64,000 nucleotides of DNA. Source: Gemmatimonadaceae bacterium (GTDB lineage: Bacteria > Gemmatimonadota > Gemmatimonadetes > Gemmatimonadales > Gemmatimonadaceae). The position numbers were made by a program, and so were the translations under genes. Shown here piece after piece: positions 42,058 to 51,280 of the stretch (the first letter of the stretch is position 1; each line of letters opens with the position of its first letter). The notes under the pieces were generated by a model. It saw only the letters and a list, made by a program, of their open reading frames with translations. It searched no databases and was not told the DNA's origin. Where the stretch lies: positions 1 through 64,000 of the forward strand of contig DATLUQ010000019.1 of assembly GCA_035533015.1 (NCBI GenBank). Direction: 5' to 3'.

Positions 42058-44310
42058 ATGAACCGCCTGCTTGCTGTGTCGATGCTCGCCCTGTTCGCTC
42101 CAGCCGCCGCTCGCGGGCAGCGCGCTGCGCGCCTTCCGTCCATCGAGCTTCACACTGGGCTCGTGATCACGCGGTCGGCGCGGGTCGTGCCGCGCACGTA
42201 CCGCCTCGCGGCGCCCGCGTCGCTCGACTCGGCCGCGATCACGATTCGCGGTGACGACGTGACGGTGGACTTCGCCGGTGCCCGGCTCGAAGGCACGGAC
42301 CCGAACGGCGACCCCGACCTCGCCATCGGCGTGGCGGTGCGCGTCGAAGGTGGACGCAACGTCCGCATCCTCCACGCGCACATCCGCGGGTACAAGGTGG
42401 CGGTCCTGGCCCGTGGCACGCACGGGCTGACGCTCACCGGCAATGACCTGAGCTACAACTGGAAGCCGCGCCTGTACAGTCTCGTAGAGCATGAGAGCCT
42501 GCTCGACTGGCTCGACTTCCACCACAATGACAAGGACGAGTGGCTGCGCTACGGCGCGGGGGCGTACCTGGCCGACGTGAGCGGCGGTGAGTTGAGCGGC
42601 AATACCGCCGAGCAGGAGATGAACGGTGTGATGCTCGTGCGCAGCGACCACCTGCGCATCCACGACAACTCCTTTTCCTACAACTCCGGGCTCGGGCTCG
42701 GGTTGTACCGCTCGTCGCACAACACCGTGCTGCACAACCGCATCGACTTCGACGTACGCGGGTACAGCCACGGGTTCTACCGTCGCGGGCAGGACTCGGC
42801 GGGGCTGCTGCTCTACGAGCAGAGCGACAGCAATGTGGTGGCGTACAATTCCGTGACGCACGGCGGTGACGGGCTTTTCCTGTGGGCCGGCCAGAGCACG
42901 ATGGACACCGGCGCCGGGGGCGCCAACGACAATCTCTTTTTCGGGAACGATTTCAGCTTTGCGCCCACGAATGGCATGGAGGCGACGTTCAGCCGCAACG
43001 CCTTCATCGGCAACCGTGTGGCGGGCAGCGACTATGGGCTGTGGGGTGGCTACAGCCACGACTCCAAGGTCGTGGGCAACTGTCTGCTCGGGAACCGCAA
43101 CGGCATCGCCATCGAGCACGGGCAGAACAATGTCGTCGCCGACAATCACATCGTCGGCGGTACCACCGGGCTTTGGCTGTGGGCAAACTTTCCCGAAGCG
43201 GCCGACTGGGGCTATCCCAAGCATCGCGATACGCACAGCCGCGACTATGGCGTGACCGGCAACGTGTTCGCCGGGCAGCGCGTGGCACTCCGGTTGGCGA
43301 ACACGGCCAACGTCGTGGCTACCGGCGACACGTTCGTGGGCGTCGACACGACCGCGGTGCTGACGGACACCAGTAACTACCGGTTCGCCGGCAACACCGA
43401 GACACCGGGGGGCGCCAAGCTGGCCGATGCCGAGCGGGCGGTGTGCGATCCGCGGGATCTGGTTTCCGGGGAGTACGCGCGGTTGGCGCCCGCCGCGCCG
43501 GCCGCGCAGCGATCGGTGCCGCGATCGACTCTCACGCGCCGCGACCGCGCGGCCATCGTGGTGGGCCAGTGGGGGCCGTACGACTGGCGGTCGCCCAAGC
43601 TGTGGCCGGTGGACAGCGCGCACGCGGCGCCGCTGCGGCTCGCCGTGCTCGGCCCCGCCGGTCGCTGGAAGCTCGTCTCTTCCAGCGGCGTGGCGCAGCT
43701 GTCCAGGAACAGCGGGCGCACCGGGGACACGCTGACCGTGACGCCGACGGCGGATTCGGGCGCGGATTGGGACGTGACGCTCGAGTACCGGGGCGCCGCC
43801 ACGGTCTCGCCCCGCGGCCTGCGCCGCGCGGCCGGTCAGCCATATCAGTTCAGTTATGGCCGCTACGAGCCGGTCGCCGACTGGACCGCCCGCTTCTTCA
43901 CCTGGAGCGACAGCACCGATCCGCGGAGCAAGCCCGAGGCCTTCGCGGCGCTGCTCCGGTCGGCTCCGCTGCTCACGCGCCACGAATCGCGGCTGGATTA
44001 CGAGTGGTACGGGCCGGCGATCAAGGCGCTCCCGGTGGAACGGTGGGCGCTGGAGGCGACCGCGGCCGTCGCGCTCCCGCCCGGCCGGTACACGCTGCGC
44101 ACGATCAGCGACGACGCCGTTCGGGTGTGGGTGGACGACTCGCTCGCCATCGACCACTGGCAGCCGCACGAGTCCGCCCTCGACGCCGCGCCGCTCGCGG
44201 GCGGCCGGCACACGATCCGGGTGCAGTACTATCAGGTCGATGGGTGGACGGAGTTCCGGCTCGACATCCTGCGCGGCTCGCTGGCTTTCGCGCCGCCGCC
44301 GGGGGAGTAG
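42058..44310 (+). CDS. Secreted right-handed beta-helix protein with C-terminal PA14-like domain
   Basis: 750 residues with a signal peptide (MLALFAPAAARGQ). From about 90 to 430 a parallel beta-helix is evident from successive short N-rich coils (LRIHDNSFSYNSGLGLGLY, SNVVAYNSVTHGGDGLFLW, NNVVADNHIVGGTTGLWLW), the NosD/pectate-lyase-like architecture. After a linker a PA14-type carbohydrate-binding domain lies at about 610-740, ending with TLRTISDDAVRVWVDD and IRVQYYQVDGW. It probably binds or cleaves polysaccharide at the surface. Catalytic residues cannot be assigned. It converges on the membrane-fused spermidine synthase gene. Confidence 0.82.
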   Translation: MNRLLAVSMLALFAPAAARGQRAARLPSIELHTGLVITRSARVVPRTYRLAAPASLDSAAITIRGDDVTVDFAGARLEGTDPNGDPDLAIGVAVRVEGGRNVRILHAHIRGYKVAVLARGTHGLTLTGNDLSYNWKPRLYSLVEHESLLDWLDFHHNDKDEWLRYGAGAYLADVSGGELSGNTAEQEMNGVMLVRSDHLRIHDNSFSYNSGLGLGLYRSSHNTVLHNRIDFDVRGYSHGFYRRGQDSAGLLLYEQSDSNVVAYNSVTHGGDGLFLWAGQSTMDTGAGGANDNLFFGNDFSFAPTNGMEATFSRNAFIGNRVAGSDYGLWGGYSHDSKVVGNCLLGNRNGIAIEHGQNNVVADNHIVGGTTGLWLWANFPEAADWGYPKHRDTHSRDYGVTGNVFAGQRVALRLANTANVVATGDTFVGVDTTAVLTDTSNYRFAGNTETPGGAKLADAERAVCDPRDLVSGEYARLAPAAPAAQRSVPRSTLTRRDRAAIVVGQWGPYDWRSPKLWPVDSAHAAPLRLAVLGPAGRWKLVSSSGVAQLSRNSGRTGDTLTVTPTADSGADWDVTLEYRGAATVSPRGLRRAAGQPYQFSYGRYEPVADWTARFFTWSDSTDPRSKPEAFAALLRSAPLLTRHESRLDYEWYGPAIKALPVERWALEATAAVALPPGRYTLRTISDDAVRVWVDDSLAIDHWQPHESALDAAPLAGGRHTIRVQYYQVDGWTEFRLDILRGSLAFAPPPGE

Positions 44311-44345
44311 ACGAGCCAGCGCGGAGCCGCCCGCCGGAACACGCT

Positions 44346-44362
44346 CCCGCCGCCTTGGCGGG
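44346..44362. terminator. Short hairpin between convergent genes
   Basis: CCCGCC and GGCGGG enclose a 5-base loop between the beta-helix stop (+) and the spermidine-synthase-like stop (-). Plausible bidirectional terminator; no T-tract. Confidence 0.4.
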
Positions 44363-44372
44363 GGCGCGCCGG

Positions 44373-46781
44373 TCAGGGGCCGGGGTACGTCGTCAGCGCC
44401 GCCCGGAGCGGCGCGAGCGTGGCCGGCGCTCCCGTGATCAGCCCCGCCGGGAATCGCCGGTAGCTGAGGATGTCCTTGTAGATCGGGTCCCCCTTGTACC
44501 AGTCGGGGGTCATGCCGGCCAGATATTGCAGCCGCAGGTTCCGGTCGAGATTGATCTGCGCGTCCGCGAGCCACGGTCTGAGGTCGGCAGCATTTCCGGC
44601 GTAGGTCTCGAGCAGGTCCTCCACCGTGTAGAACCCCACATCGGCGAGCGACGCGGCGACGAATTGCATGTCGGGGCGGCTGAGGCGCGCCTGCAGCGAA
44701 TCGACGTTCAACTGCAGGGGCCCTGCCTGCCCCAACAGCACCAGGTCGTAGCCCCGGCCCTGGTCGGTGTTCCCCCAGATGGTGCCGTTGGGGAATACCC
44801 GGAAGAAGGTGGCGATCTCACTCTTCACCGCGGCTTCGTTGCTCTCGTACAGCGGCACCCATTGCGTGACGAGGCCGCCCGGGTTCAGGTGCTGCTTCAC
44901 CAGCTCGAAGTACTGCTGCGTGTAGAGCGTGGCCGCCCCCTTCACCCACGGGTGAATGGGGTCGGACGTGATGATGTCGTATTTCGCGTCGGTGGTCAGG
45001 ATGAAGTGCCGCGCGTCGTCGTAGGTGATCGTCACGCGCGGGTCGTGGAGCACGTTGAAATTCTGCTGCGCGAAGTACGGCCCGATGTTCGGGGGAATGA
45101 GCGCTTCGATTTCGCAGATCCGTTCGGTGGCCACGCTCGGGAAGGGCAGCAGAGAACCGGCGGTGACGCCGGCTCCGAACCCGACCACCAGCACCGATCT
45201 CGGGTCGGGCTGGAACAACGCCGGTAGGCTGCCGAGCATCCGCTGCAGGCGCATGTCCTGCGGTTCGGTCGACGCTTCCACCTTGCCGCTCACGTGGAAG
45301 TTTCGCACGCCGTTGGGTTCCTCGGACACTCCGATCGACGCGTTGCGCCCCTCGCCGCGGTACAGCTCCTTGACTTCGTTCAGCCGCCAGGGCATCTGGC
45401 GCCCGTAGGCGATCAGCTCGAACGGAATGCGCGGCGTGGTCCACACCAGCGCGCCGGCCACGGCCACCGCCCCGCTGAACGCCGCGGTCCTCCCCAATCC
45501 CGCCGCTCGCGGCACGACGAACGGCAGCAGCAGGAGCCCGCCGCCGCCCGCCGCCGCGACCATCAATGCCCGCTGCGCGTTCTGCGTGCCGAGCATCGGC
45601 ACGAGAAAGATGCTGAACGCCAGCGACCCGAGGATCGCGCCCACGGTGTTCGCGGCGTACACGCCGCCCACCAGTCGACCGGGATCTTGCCCGGGCTCGG
45701 CCACCGCACCGAGCGCCAGCGGGAAGCTCGCGCCCCACAGCAACGCGGCCGGGAGTACGGTCCACAGCGCCCGCGCGAAGTCGATCTCGAACGTGAACCG
45801 CGGGCTGGGCGACAGCCCCGGGTCCACCGGCCAGTAGGGAAGCGCGCGGGCGATCATGTAGGCCGACCAGGCCACGCACGCCACGATCAGCACCTGGCAT
45901 ATGCCCAGGGCGACCCTGGCCGAGATCCGGCTCCGTGCCATGGCCGCGCCGGCGCTGCTCCCCACGCCGATCCCGATCAGGAACACCGCGAGTATTATAG
46001 AAAAAGTATAAGTCGTTCCGCCCAGGAGGAGCGACAGCAGCCGCGTCCACACGACCTCGGCGCCGAGCGCCGCGAATCCGCTGAGCCCGATCACCACGTA
46101 CACCGGCCACGCGCGGCGCACGAACGTCGCACCCCCCGCCGGGTCTTCGCCGCTCGGGCCGGCGTCGTGCACCGTGAGACGCGACAGCCCCACCGCCAGC
46201 GCCGCGACCACCAGGTTGATGACCGCCGCCACGTACGTGGCGGTGGGCATGTCGTGCACGCGCAGCAGGTAGAAGCCGGCGAGCAGCGACCCGACCACGG
46301 CCCCGGCCGTATTGCCGCCGTAGAAGAAGCCCAGCCATGCCACGCCCTGGGGCGTGGTCTCGATCCATCGCGCGATCGCCGGGAGCGACGCCCCCATGAG
46401 GATCGTGGGGGGCAGCAGGCACACCGCGCAGAGCAGCGCCCGCGTGATCACCCCCCACACCCCCTGGCCGGCCATCGCGGTGTACACGCCGCCCGCGTAG
46501 GGCAGCACGAACAGCACGAGCACGCCGATCGCGCCGATGCCCAGTTCGAGAGCCGCGTACACGATCAGCGGGTGCCGGCGCGGCGATACGTAGCGCGGCA
46601 GCGCCAGGCTGCCGATGCACATGCCGCCCATGAACGTCCCGAGCAGCACCCCCATCGACACGGCCGTGGACCCGATCACCAACTGTAGCAGCTGGAACCA
46701 GACGATTTCGTAGATCAGCGCCGCGCAGCCGCTGCCCACGAAGAGGACGAGCAGCAGCGGGAGAAACCGGCGGGACTTCAC
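44373..46781 (-). CDS. Fused membrane (MFS-like) / spermidine-synthase-like protein, copy 2
   Basis: 802 residues from a GTG that overlaps the upstream stop (GTGA). The N-terminal ~450 residues hold many membrane helices: GSGCAALIYEIVWFQLLQLV and GVLLGTFMGGMCIGSLAL are the conserved start of this fused family. The C-terminal ~300 residues form a Rossmann methyltransferase fold of the spermidine synthase type: KVEASTEPQDMRLQRMLGSL, VVGFGAGVTAGSL, DDARHFILTTDAKYDI and SDPIHPWVKGAATLYT. It probably transfers aminopropyl groups or binds a related ligand at the membrane; no catalytic data exist for most members. It is a tandem paralogue of the upstream gene. Confidence 0.85.
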   Translation of the reverse strand: MKSRRFLPLLLVLFVGSGCAALIYEIVWFQLLQLVIGSTAVSMGVLLGTFMGGMCIGSLALPRYVSPRRHPLIVYAALELGIGAIGVLVLFVLPYAGGVYTAMAGQGVWGVITRALLCAVCLLPPTILMGASLPAIARWIETTPQGVAWLGFFYGGNTAGAVVGSLLAGFYLLRVHDMPTATYVAAVINLVVAALAVGLSRLTVHDAGPSGEDPAGGATFVRRAWPVYVVIGLSGFAALGAEVVWTRLLSLLLGGTTYTFSIILAVFLIGIGVGSSAGAAMARSRISARVALGICQVLIVACVAWSAYMIARALPYWPVDPGLSPSPRFTFEIDFARALWTVLPAALLWGASFPLALGAVAEPGQDPGRLVGGVYAANTVGAILGSLAFSIFLVPMLGTQNAQRALMVAAAGGGGLLLLPFVVPRAAGLGRTAAFSGAVAVAGALVWTTPRIPFELIAYGRQMPWRLNEVKELYRGEGRNASIGVSEEPNGVRNFHVSGKVEASTEPQDMRLQRMLGSLPALFQPDPRSVLVVGFGAGVTAGSLLPFPSVATERICEIEALIPPNIGPYFAQQNFNVLHDPRVTITYDDARHFILTTDAKYDIITSDPIHPWVKGAATLYTQQYFELVKQHLNPGGLVTQWVPLYESNEAAVKSEIATFFRVFPNGTIWGNTDQGRGYDLVLLGQAGPLQLNVDSLQARLSRPDMQFVAASLADVGFYTVEDLLETYAGNAADLRPWLADAQINLDRNLRLQYLAGMTPDWYKGDPIYKDILSYRRFPAGLITGAPATLAPLRAALTTYPGP

Positions 46782-49240
46782 GGCTGCGCGCCCCCCGCGA
46801 TGACGGACTGCAGGGCCTGCAGCGTGCGCGGCGACCCGACGAACAGATGATCCGGGTACCGGCGGTACCGCAGCATCTGCGCGTAGATCGCTTGCTGATC
46901 GTACTCGTTGAGGCTGAGGCCGGCCAGATACTGCAGGCGAAGATTACGGTCGTGATTGATCTGCGCGTCCTGCAGCCATGGGGCCAGCATTGGCCCGGTC
47001 GCGGCGAACGTCGAGAACAGATCCGTCGCCGAGTAGAAGCCGATCTCACTGAGCGAACGCGCCACGGGCGCAAAGGCCGGCGTCTCCAGCCGCTGCTCGA
47101 TCGCATCCACGTCGATCGTGAGCGGCTCCACCGAGCCCACGAGCACCATGTCGTAGCCGCCGCCGTTGTACGTATTGCCGAAGACGATCCCGTTGGGGAA
47201 CGCCTTCATGAACGTCGCCACCTCGCTCTTCACCGCGTCGACGTTGCTCTCGTACAGCTGCACGAACAGCGTCACCACGCCGCCGGGATTGAGATGCTGC
47301 TTCACGACGTTGAAGAATTCTTCCGTGTAGAGTGTGGCCGCACCCTTCACCCACGGATCCAGCGGGTCGGAGGTCACGGCGTCGAACTTCTGATCGGTGG
47401 TGAGGATGAAGTGGCGGGCGTCGTCGATCACCACGTTGACCTTCGGGTTGGCCACGACGTTGAAGTTGTACGCCGCGAAGTACTTCGACACGACCTTGGG
47501 CACCAGCGGCTCGATCTCGGCGATCGTCTCGTGCTGCACGCGCGGATCTACGGACACCGCCCCCGCCGTGACCCCGGCGCCACACCCGATCACCAGCACC
47601 GACGCGGGATTGGCCGGCAGCAGCGTGGTCAGATGGCCGAGCATGCGTTGCAGCCGCATGTCCTGCGGCTCGCTGGACGCCTGCACCTTGCCGGCATTGT
47701 GATAGTTGAGCACGCCGTCGGGCATCCGCGATACCGCGACCGACGAATTCATCCCCTCGCCCACGTACAGGATCTGTCCGTCGAACGGCAGCCAGGTCAC
47801 CATCCACCGGCCGTATGCCACGAGCAGCCCGGGCTCGGGCGACACGGTGAACGCCAGCCAGATGGAGACCGCCACCACGCCGGCGCCGGCCAGGGCGCCC
47901 GACCGGCGCATCCGGAGCCGAGCCGGAACGCCGGACAGCACGGGTACGAGCATCAGCAGCGCGCTCATCGCCGCTACCGCGATCATCACGCGCTGCGAAT
48001 TCTCCGTGCCGATCCACGCGATGAGCAGCAGACTCGACGCCAGCGCTCCGACGATCGCGCCCACGGTGTTGGCCGCGTACACGCGGCCCACGAGCCGGCC
48101 GCCGTCGCGCTCGCCCGATCCCACGCCCGCCAGCGCCAGGGGAAAGCTCGCCCCCCACAGCAGCGCCGCGGGGAGCACCACCCACAGGCAACGCACGAGG
48201 TCGATCTCGAACGTGAACCGCGGACTGCTCGCCAACCCGGGATTCACCGGCCAGTAGGGCAGCATGCGGGTCAACGCGTACGCCGCCCACGCGATCGCCG
48301 CCACCAGCAGCGCCTGGCACCACCCGAGCGCGGCCCTGGCGTTCGCCGTGGAGCGCGCCATCACGGCGCCCACGCTGCTGCCGATGCCAATGCCCACCAG
48401 GAACGCGGCGACAATTAGGGAAAACGTATAGGTCGTGGCGCCCAGGAGCAGCGTCAGGATGCGCGTCCACACCACCTCGGCGGCGAGCGCCGTGGCCCCC
48501 GATAGCCCGATGGTCAGGTACACGAGCCCGGCGCCCGGCACGGCGGCGGGCGCCGCCTGGTCCGTCGGCTCGGCCGGCGGGGAGTGCGGGGTGACCATGG
48601 AGAGCGCGAACCCCGACATCGCCACGAAGGCGTTGATCGCCACCGCCACGTACGTCGCCGTCGCCATGTCGTACACGCGCAACAGATAGAAGCCGGCCAG
48701 GAGACTGCCGAACACGGCGCCCGCCGTGTTGCCGCCATAGAAGAATCCCAGCCACGAGACCCCGACCGGCGTCGTCTCCACCCAACGCGCGATGGCCGGC
48801 AGCGTCGCTCCCATCAACAGCGTGGGCGGCAGCAGGCAGATCGCGCTCACCACCCCCCGCAGGAACAGGCCCGACATGCCGTGGGCCGCGATCGACGTAT
48901 AGATGCCGCCAGCGTACGGAAGCCCGTACAGGATGAGAATGCCGAACACGCCGATCGCCGCCTCGAGGGCCGCATATACCCGCAGCGGATGGCGCCGGGT
49001 CGAGATCACACGCGACAGACCGAGACTGCCGATGCACATACCGCCCATGAACGTCCCGAGCAGCACGCCCAGCGACACGGCCGACGATCCGATGTTGAGC
49101 GACAGCATCTGGAACCAGACGATCTCGTAGATCAGCGCCGCGCACCCGCTGCCGACGAACAGGACGAGCAGCAACGGGAGGTTGCGTGGCGCTGAAGCGG
49201 CTGGCGCACGGGCGTCGAGCGGTTGCGCGCGCGGGGACAT
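46778..49240 (-). CDS. Fused membrane (MFS-like) / spermidine-synthase-like protein, copy 1
   Basis: 820 residues, ATG at 49240 with GAGG five bases upstream. Same layout as its downstream paralogue: a short Ala/Pro-rich N-terminus, about 12 or more membrane helices (GTFMGGMCIGSLGLS, GFFYGGNTAGAVFGSLLAGF), then the spermidine-synthase-like domain (KVQASSEPQDMRLQRMLGHL, VIGCGAGVTAGAV, SDPLDPWVKGAATLYTEEFF). The two copies align over their whole lengths, so the pair arose by gene duplication. Proteins of this type are frequent in Bacteroidota, Acidobacteriota and Gemmatimonadota. Function inferred from fold only. First gene of a two-gene unit; divergent from the FMN oxidase gene. Confidence 0.85.
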   Translation of the reverse strand: MSPRAQPLDARAPAASAPRNLPLLLVLFVGSGCAALIYEIVWFQMLSLNIGSSAVSLGVLLGTFMGGMCIGSLGLSRVISTRRHPLRVYAALEAAIGVFGILILYGLPYAGGIYTSIAAHGMSGLFLRGVVSAICLLPPTLLMGATLPAIARWVETTPVGVSWLGFFYGGNTAGAVFGSLLAGFYLLRVYDMATATYVAVAINAFVAMSGFALSMVTPHSPPAEPTDQAAPAAVPGAGLVYLTIGLSGATALAAEVVWTRILTLLLGATTYTFSLIVAAFLVGIGIGSSVGAVMARSTANARAALGWCQALLVAAIAWAAYALTRMLPYWPVNPGLASSPRFTFEIDLVRCLWVVLPAALLWGASFPLALAGVGSGERDGGRLVGRVYAANTVGAIVGALASSLLLIAWIGTENSQRVMIAVAAMSALLMLVPVLSGVPARLRMRRSGALAGAGVVAVSIWLAFTVSPEPGLLVAYGRWMVTWLPFDGQILYVGEGMNSSVAVSRMPDGVLNYHNAGKVQASSEPQDMRLQRMLGHLTTLLPANPASVLVIGCGAGVTAGAVSVDPRVQHETIAEIEPLVPKVVSKYFAAYNFNVVANPKVNVVIDDARHFILTTDQKFDAVTSDPLDPWVKGAATLYTEEFFNVVKQHLNPGGVVTLFVQLYESNVDAVKSEVATFMKAFPNGIVFGNTYNGGGYDMVLVGSVEPLTIDVDAIEQRLETPAFAPVARSLSEIGFYSATDLFSTFAATGPMLAPWLQDAQINHDRNLRLQYLAGLSLNEYDQQAIYAQMLRYRRYPDHLFVGSPRTLQALQSVIAGGAQP

Positions 49241-49428
49241 GGAAGCCTCGGGACGGGGAGCGGGCGGGAGCGGGGCGGGAAACCGATTCGCGTGGGAAAA
49301 GCTGCTGGTCATACGCGCCCGCGTCCAGCGGCGTTGGCGCGCGGAACGTCGAATTCGCGCCCGGCGGGTTCCGCAGGCCGTTCGCCGGAGATACTGTGCA
49401 GCGTCCCCAATCTCGATCGAGGTACGGC

Positions 49429-50505
49429 ATGCCCGCGCCGGTCAACCTGCAGGAACTCGAGGCCCTCGCCCGCGAGCGGCTCCCCCAGATGGTGTACGAC
49501 TACTACGCGGGCGGCGCGAACGACGAGCTGACCATCGACGACAACCGGCGCGCTTGGGAGGCCATCCGTCTTCGGCCGCGGGTGCTGGTGGACGTGAGCA
49601 ACGTCGATCCGTCCACCACGATCCTCGGCCGGCACGTCGCGATGCCGCTCCTCACGGCGCCCTGCGGCTTCAACGGCCTGGCCCATCCCGAGGGCGAACG
49701 GGCCGTGGCCCGCGCGGCCGCCGGCGCCGGCGTGATCCAGGTGGTGAGCACGGTCGCGACCACCTCGCTGGAGGATGTGGCCGCGGCGGTGGCCGGGCCG
49801 CGTTGGTTCCAGCTCTATTGCTACCGTGACCGCGAGGTCACGCGTTCGCTCGTCCAGCGGGCCGAGGCGGCGGGCTACGAGGCACTCTGCGTGACGGTGG
49901 ACGTGCCGTATCTGGGCCGCCGCGAGCGCGAGGTCCGCGACGGCTTTCGCCTTCCACCCGGCGTGACGCTCACCAACCTGGAACCCTACGCGGTGGCCGA
50001 GATGGCGGTTGCCGAGCGCGATTCGGCGCTGCGGAAATACGTGAATGCGCTCTGGGATCCGGGCCTGAACTGGACGGCGATCGAGTGGCTGCGGTCCATC
50101 ACCACGCTGCCGCTGGTGTTGAAGGGAATCCTGGCGGGCGACGATGCGCGGTTGGCGGCTGACCATGGCGCCGCGGGTTTGATCGTGTCGAACCATGGCG
50201 GACGCCAGCTCGACGGCTCGGTGTCCACCGTGTACGCGCTGCGCGACGTGGTGGAGGCCGCCGGCGACCGGCTCGAGGTGCTGGTGGACGGCGGGATCCG
50301 CCGCGGGTCACACGTGGTGGCCGCGTTGGCCATGGGAGCGCGCGCGGTGCTCATCGGGCGGCCGTACCTGTGGGGGCTGGCGGTGAACGGCGAGGACGGC
50401 GTGCGCCGCGTGCTCGACGACTTCCGCAATGAGATCGTGCTGGCCATGGCGCTGTGCGGGCGAGCGACCGTGGCGGACATCGACCGCTCGCTGATCGCAG
50501 GGTAG
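49429..50505 (+). CDS. FMN-dependent alpha-hydroxy-acid oxidase/dehydrogenase
   Basis: 358 residues; ATG at 49429. The TIM-barrel family signature is complete: VYDYYAGGANDELT near the N-terminus, the FMN-binding LTAPCGFNGLAHPEGE, QLYCYRDREV, the catalytic ISNHGGRQLDG-type segment (VSNHGGRQLDG, His about residue 256) and VLVDGGIRRGSHVVAALAMG. It oxidises L-lactate, glycolate or a related 2-hydroxy acid, passing electrons to O2 or an acceptor. No signal peptide; probably cytosolic. The gene stands alone, divergent from the spermidine-synthase-like genes; the following ABC genes start 58 bases later. Confidence 0.9.
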   Translation: MPAPVNLQELEALARERLPQMVYDYYAGGANDELTIDDNRRAWEAIRLRPRVLVDVSNVDPSTTILGRHVAMPLLTAPCGFNGLAHPEGERAVARAAAGAGVIQVVSTVATTSLEDVAAAVAGPRWFQLYCYRDREVTRSLVQRAEAAGYEALCVTVDVPYLGRREREVRDGFRLPPGVTLTNLEPYAVAEMAVAERDSALRKYVNALWDPGLNWTAIEWLRSITTLPLVLKGILAGDDARLAADHGAAGLIVSNHGGRQLDGSVSTVYALRDVVEAAGDRLEVLVDGGIRRGSHVVAALAMGARAVLIGRPYLWGLAVNGEDGVRRVLDDFRNEIVLAMALCGRATVADIDRSLIAG

Positions 50506-50563
50506 CCCGACCGCATCGCGCACGCTTTCGCGCCGTTGACGGCCAGGGTAACGTTCAGGCCGC

Positions 50564-51280
50564 ATGTCCACCGCACTCGAGGTTCAGGGTCTCTCCGTCG
50601 GCTTCGGCCAGGAGCGCGTGCTCAGGGACCTGAGCTTCACGGTCACGGCCGGGAGCACACTCGCCATCATCGGGCCCAACGGGGCGGGCAAGACGGTGCT
50701 GTTCCGCGCGCTCATCGGCACGGTTCCCTACGAGGGGACCGTGCGGTGGGCGCCGGACACGCGCATCGGCTACGTGCCGCAGAAGCTGGACATCGAGCGC
50801 GATCTCCCGCTCACCGGTCGGGATTTTCTCCGGGCCAAGGCCAAAGTCGCCGGCGTACCGCGGGATGAGATCGCCCGGGTGCTCTCGGCGGTGAGTCTGG
50901 ACGGCGGGGCCGCGGACCGCCCGATCGGGACGCTGTCAGGCGGGCAGTTCCAACGCCTGCTCGTGGCTTTTGCGCTCATGGGCCGTCCCACGGTGTTGCT
51001 TTTCGACGAGCCGACGGCGGGAGTCGATCCGCCCGGCGAGGAGAGCATCTACGCGCTGTTCCGCCAGCTGCAGCGCAAACACGGGTTCACGCTGCTTCTC
51101 ATCTCGCACGAACTGAACCTCGTATATCGGTACGCCGATCAGGTGCTCTGCCTCTCGCAGCGCGAAGCGTGCGTGGGTCCGCCGATCGAGGTGCTGACCA
51201 CCGAGCGGCTGCAGGCGATGTACGGGGCACAGATGAAATTTCACGTGCACGAACACCACGAAGGCCGTGCCGACACCTAG
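50564..51280 (+). CDS. Metal (Zn/Mn-type) ABC transporter ATPase
   Basis: 238 residues. Walker A GPNGAGKTVLF, Q-loop GYVPQKLDI, signature LSGGQFQRLLVA, Walker B VLLFDEPTAGVD and switch LISHELNLVYRYAD, the sequence pattern of the ZnuC/MntB/SitB group. The C-terminal end is His-rich (KFHVHEHHEG), which could bind metal as a regulatory or buffering tail. The -10-like TAACGT lies 9 bases before the ATG, so the mRNA may be leaderless. The permease starts inside this gene (14-nt overlap). A binding protein, normally encoded beside, is missing from the window. Confidence 0.88.
   Translation: MSTALEVQGLSVGFGQERVLRDLSFTVTAGSTLAIIGPNGAGKTVLFRALIGTVPYEGTVRWAPDTRIGYVPQKLDIERDLPLTGRDFLRAKAKVAGVPRDEIARVLSAVSLDGGAADRPIGTLSGGQFQRLLVAFALMGRPTVLLFDEPTAGVDPPGEESIYALFRQLQRKHGFTLLLISHELNLVYRYADQVLCLSQREACVGPPIEVLTTERLQAMYGAQMKFHVHEHHEGRADT

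Noticed and set aside
42058-44310. Pectate lyase / alginate epimerase assignment
   Set aside because: The beta-helix fold is clear, but no calcium or catalytic residue pattern of a named lyase family could be identified.
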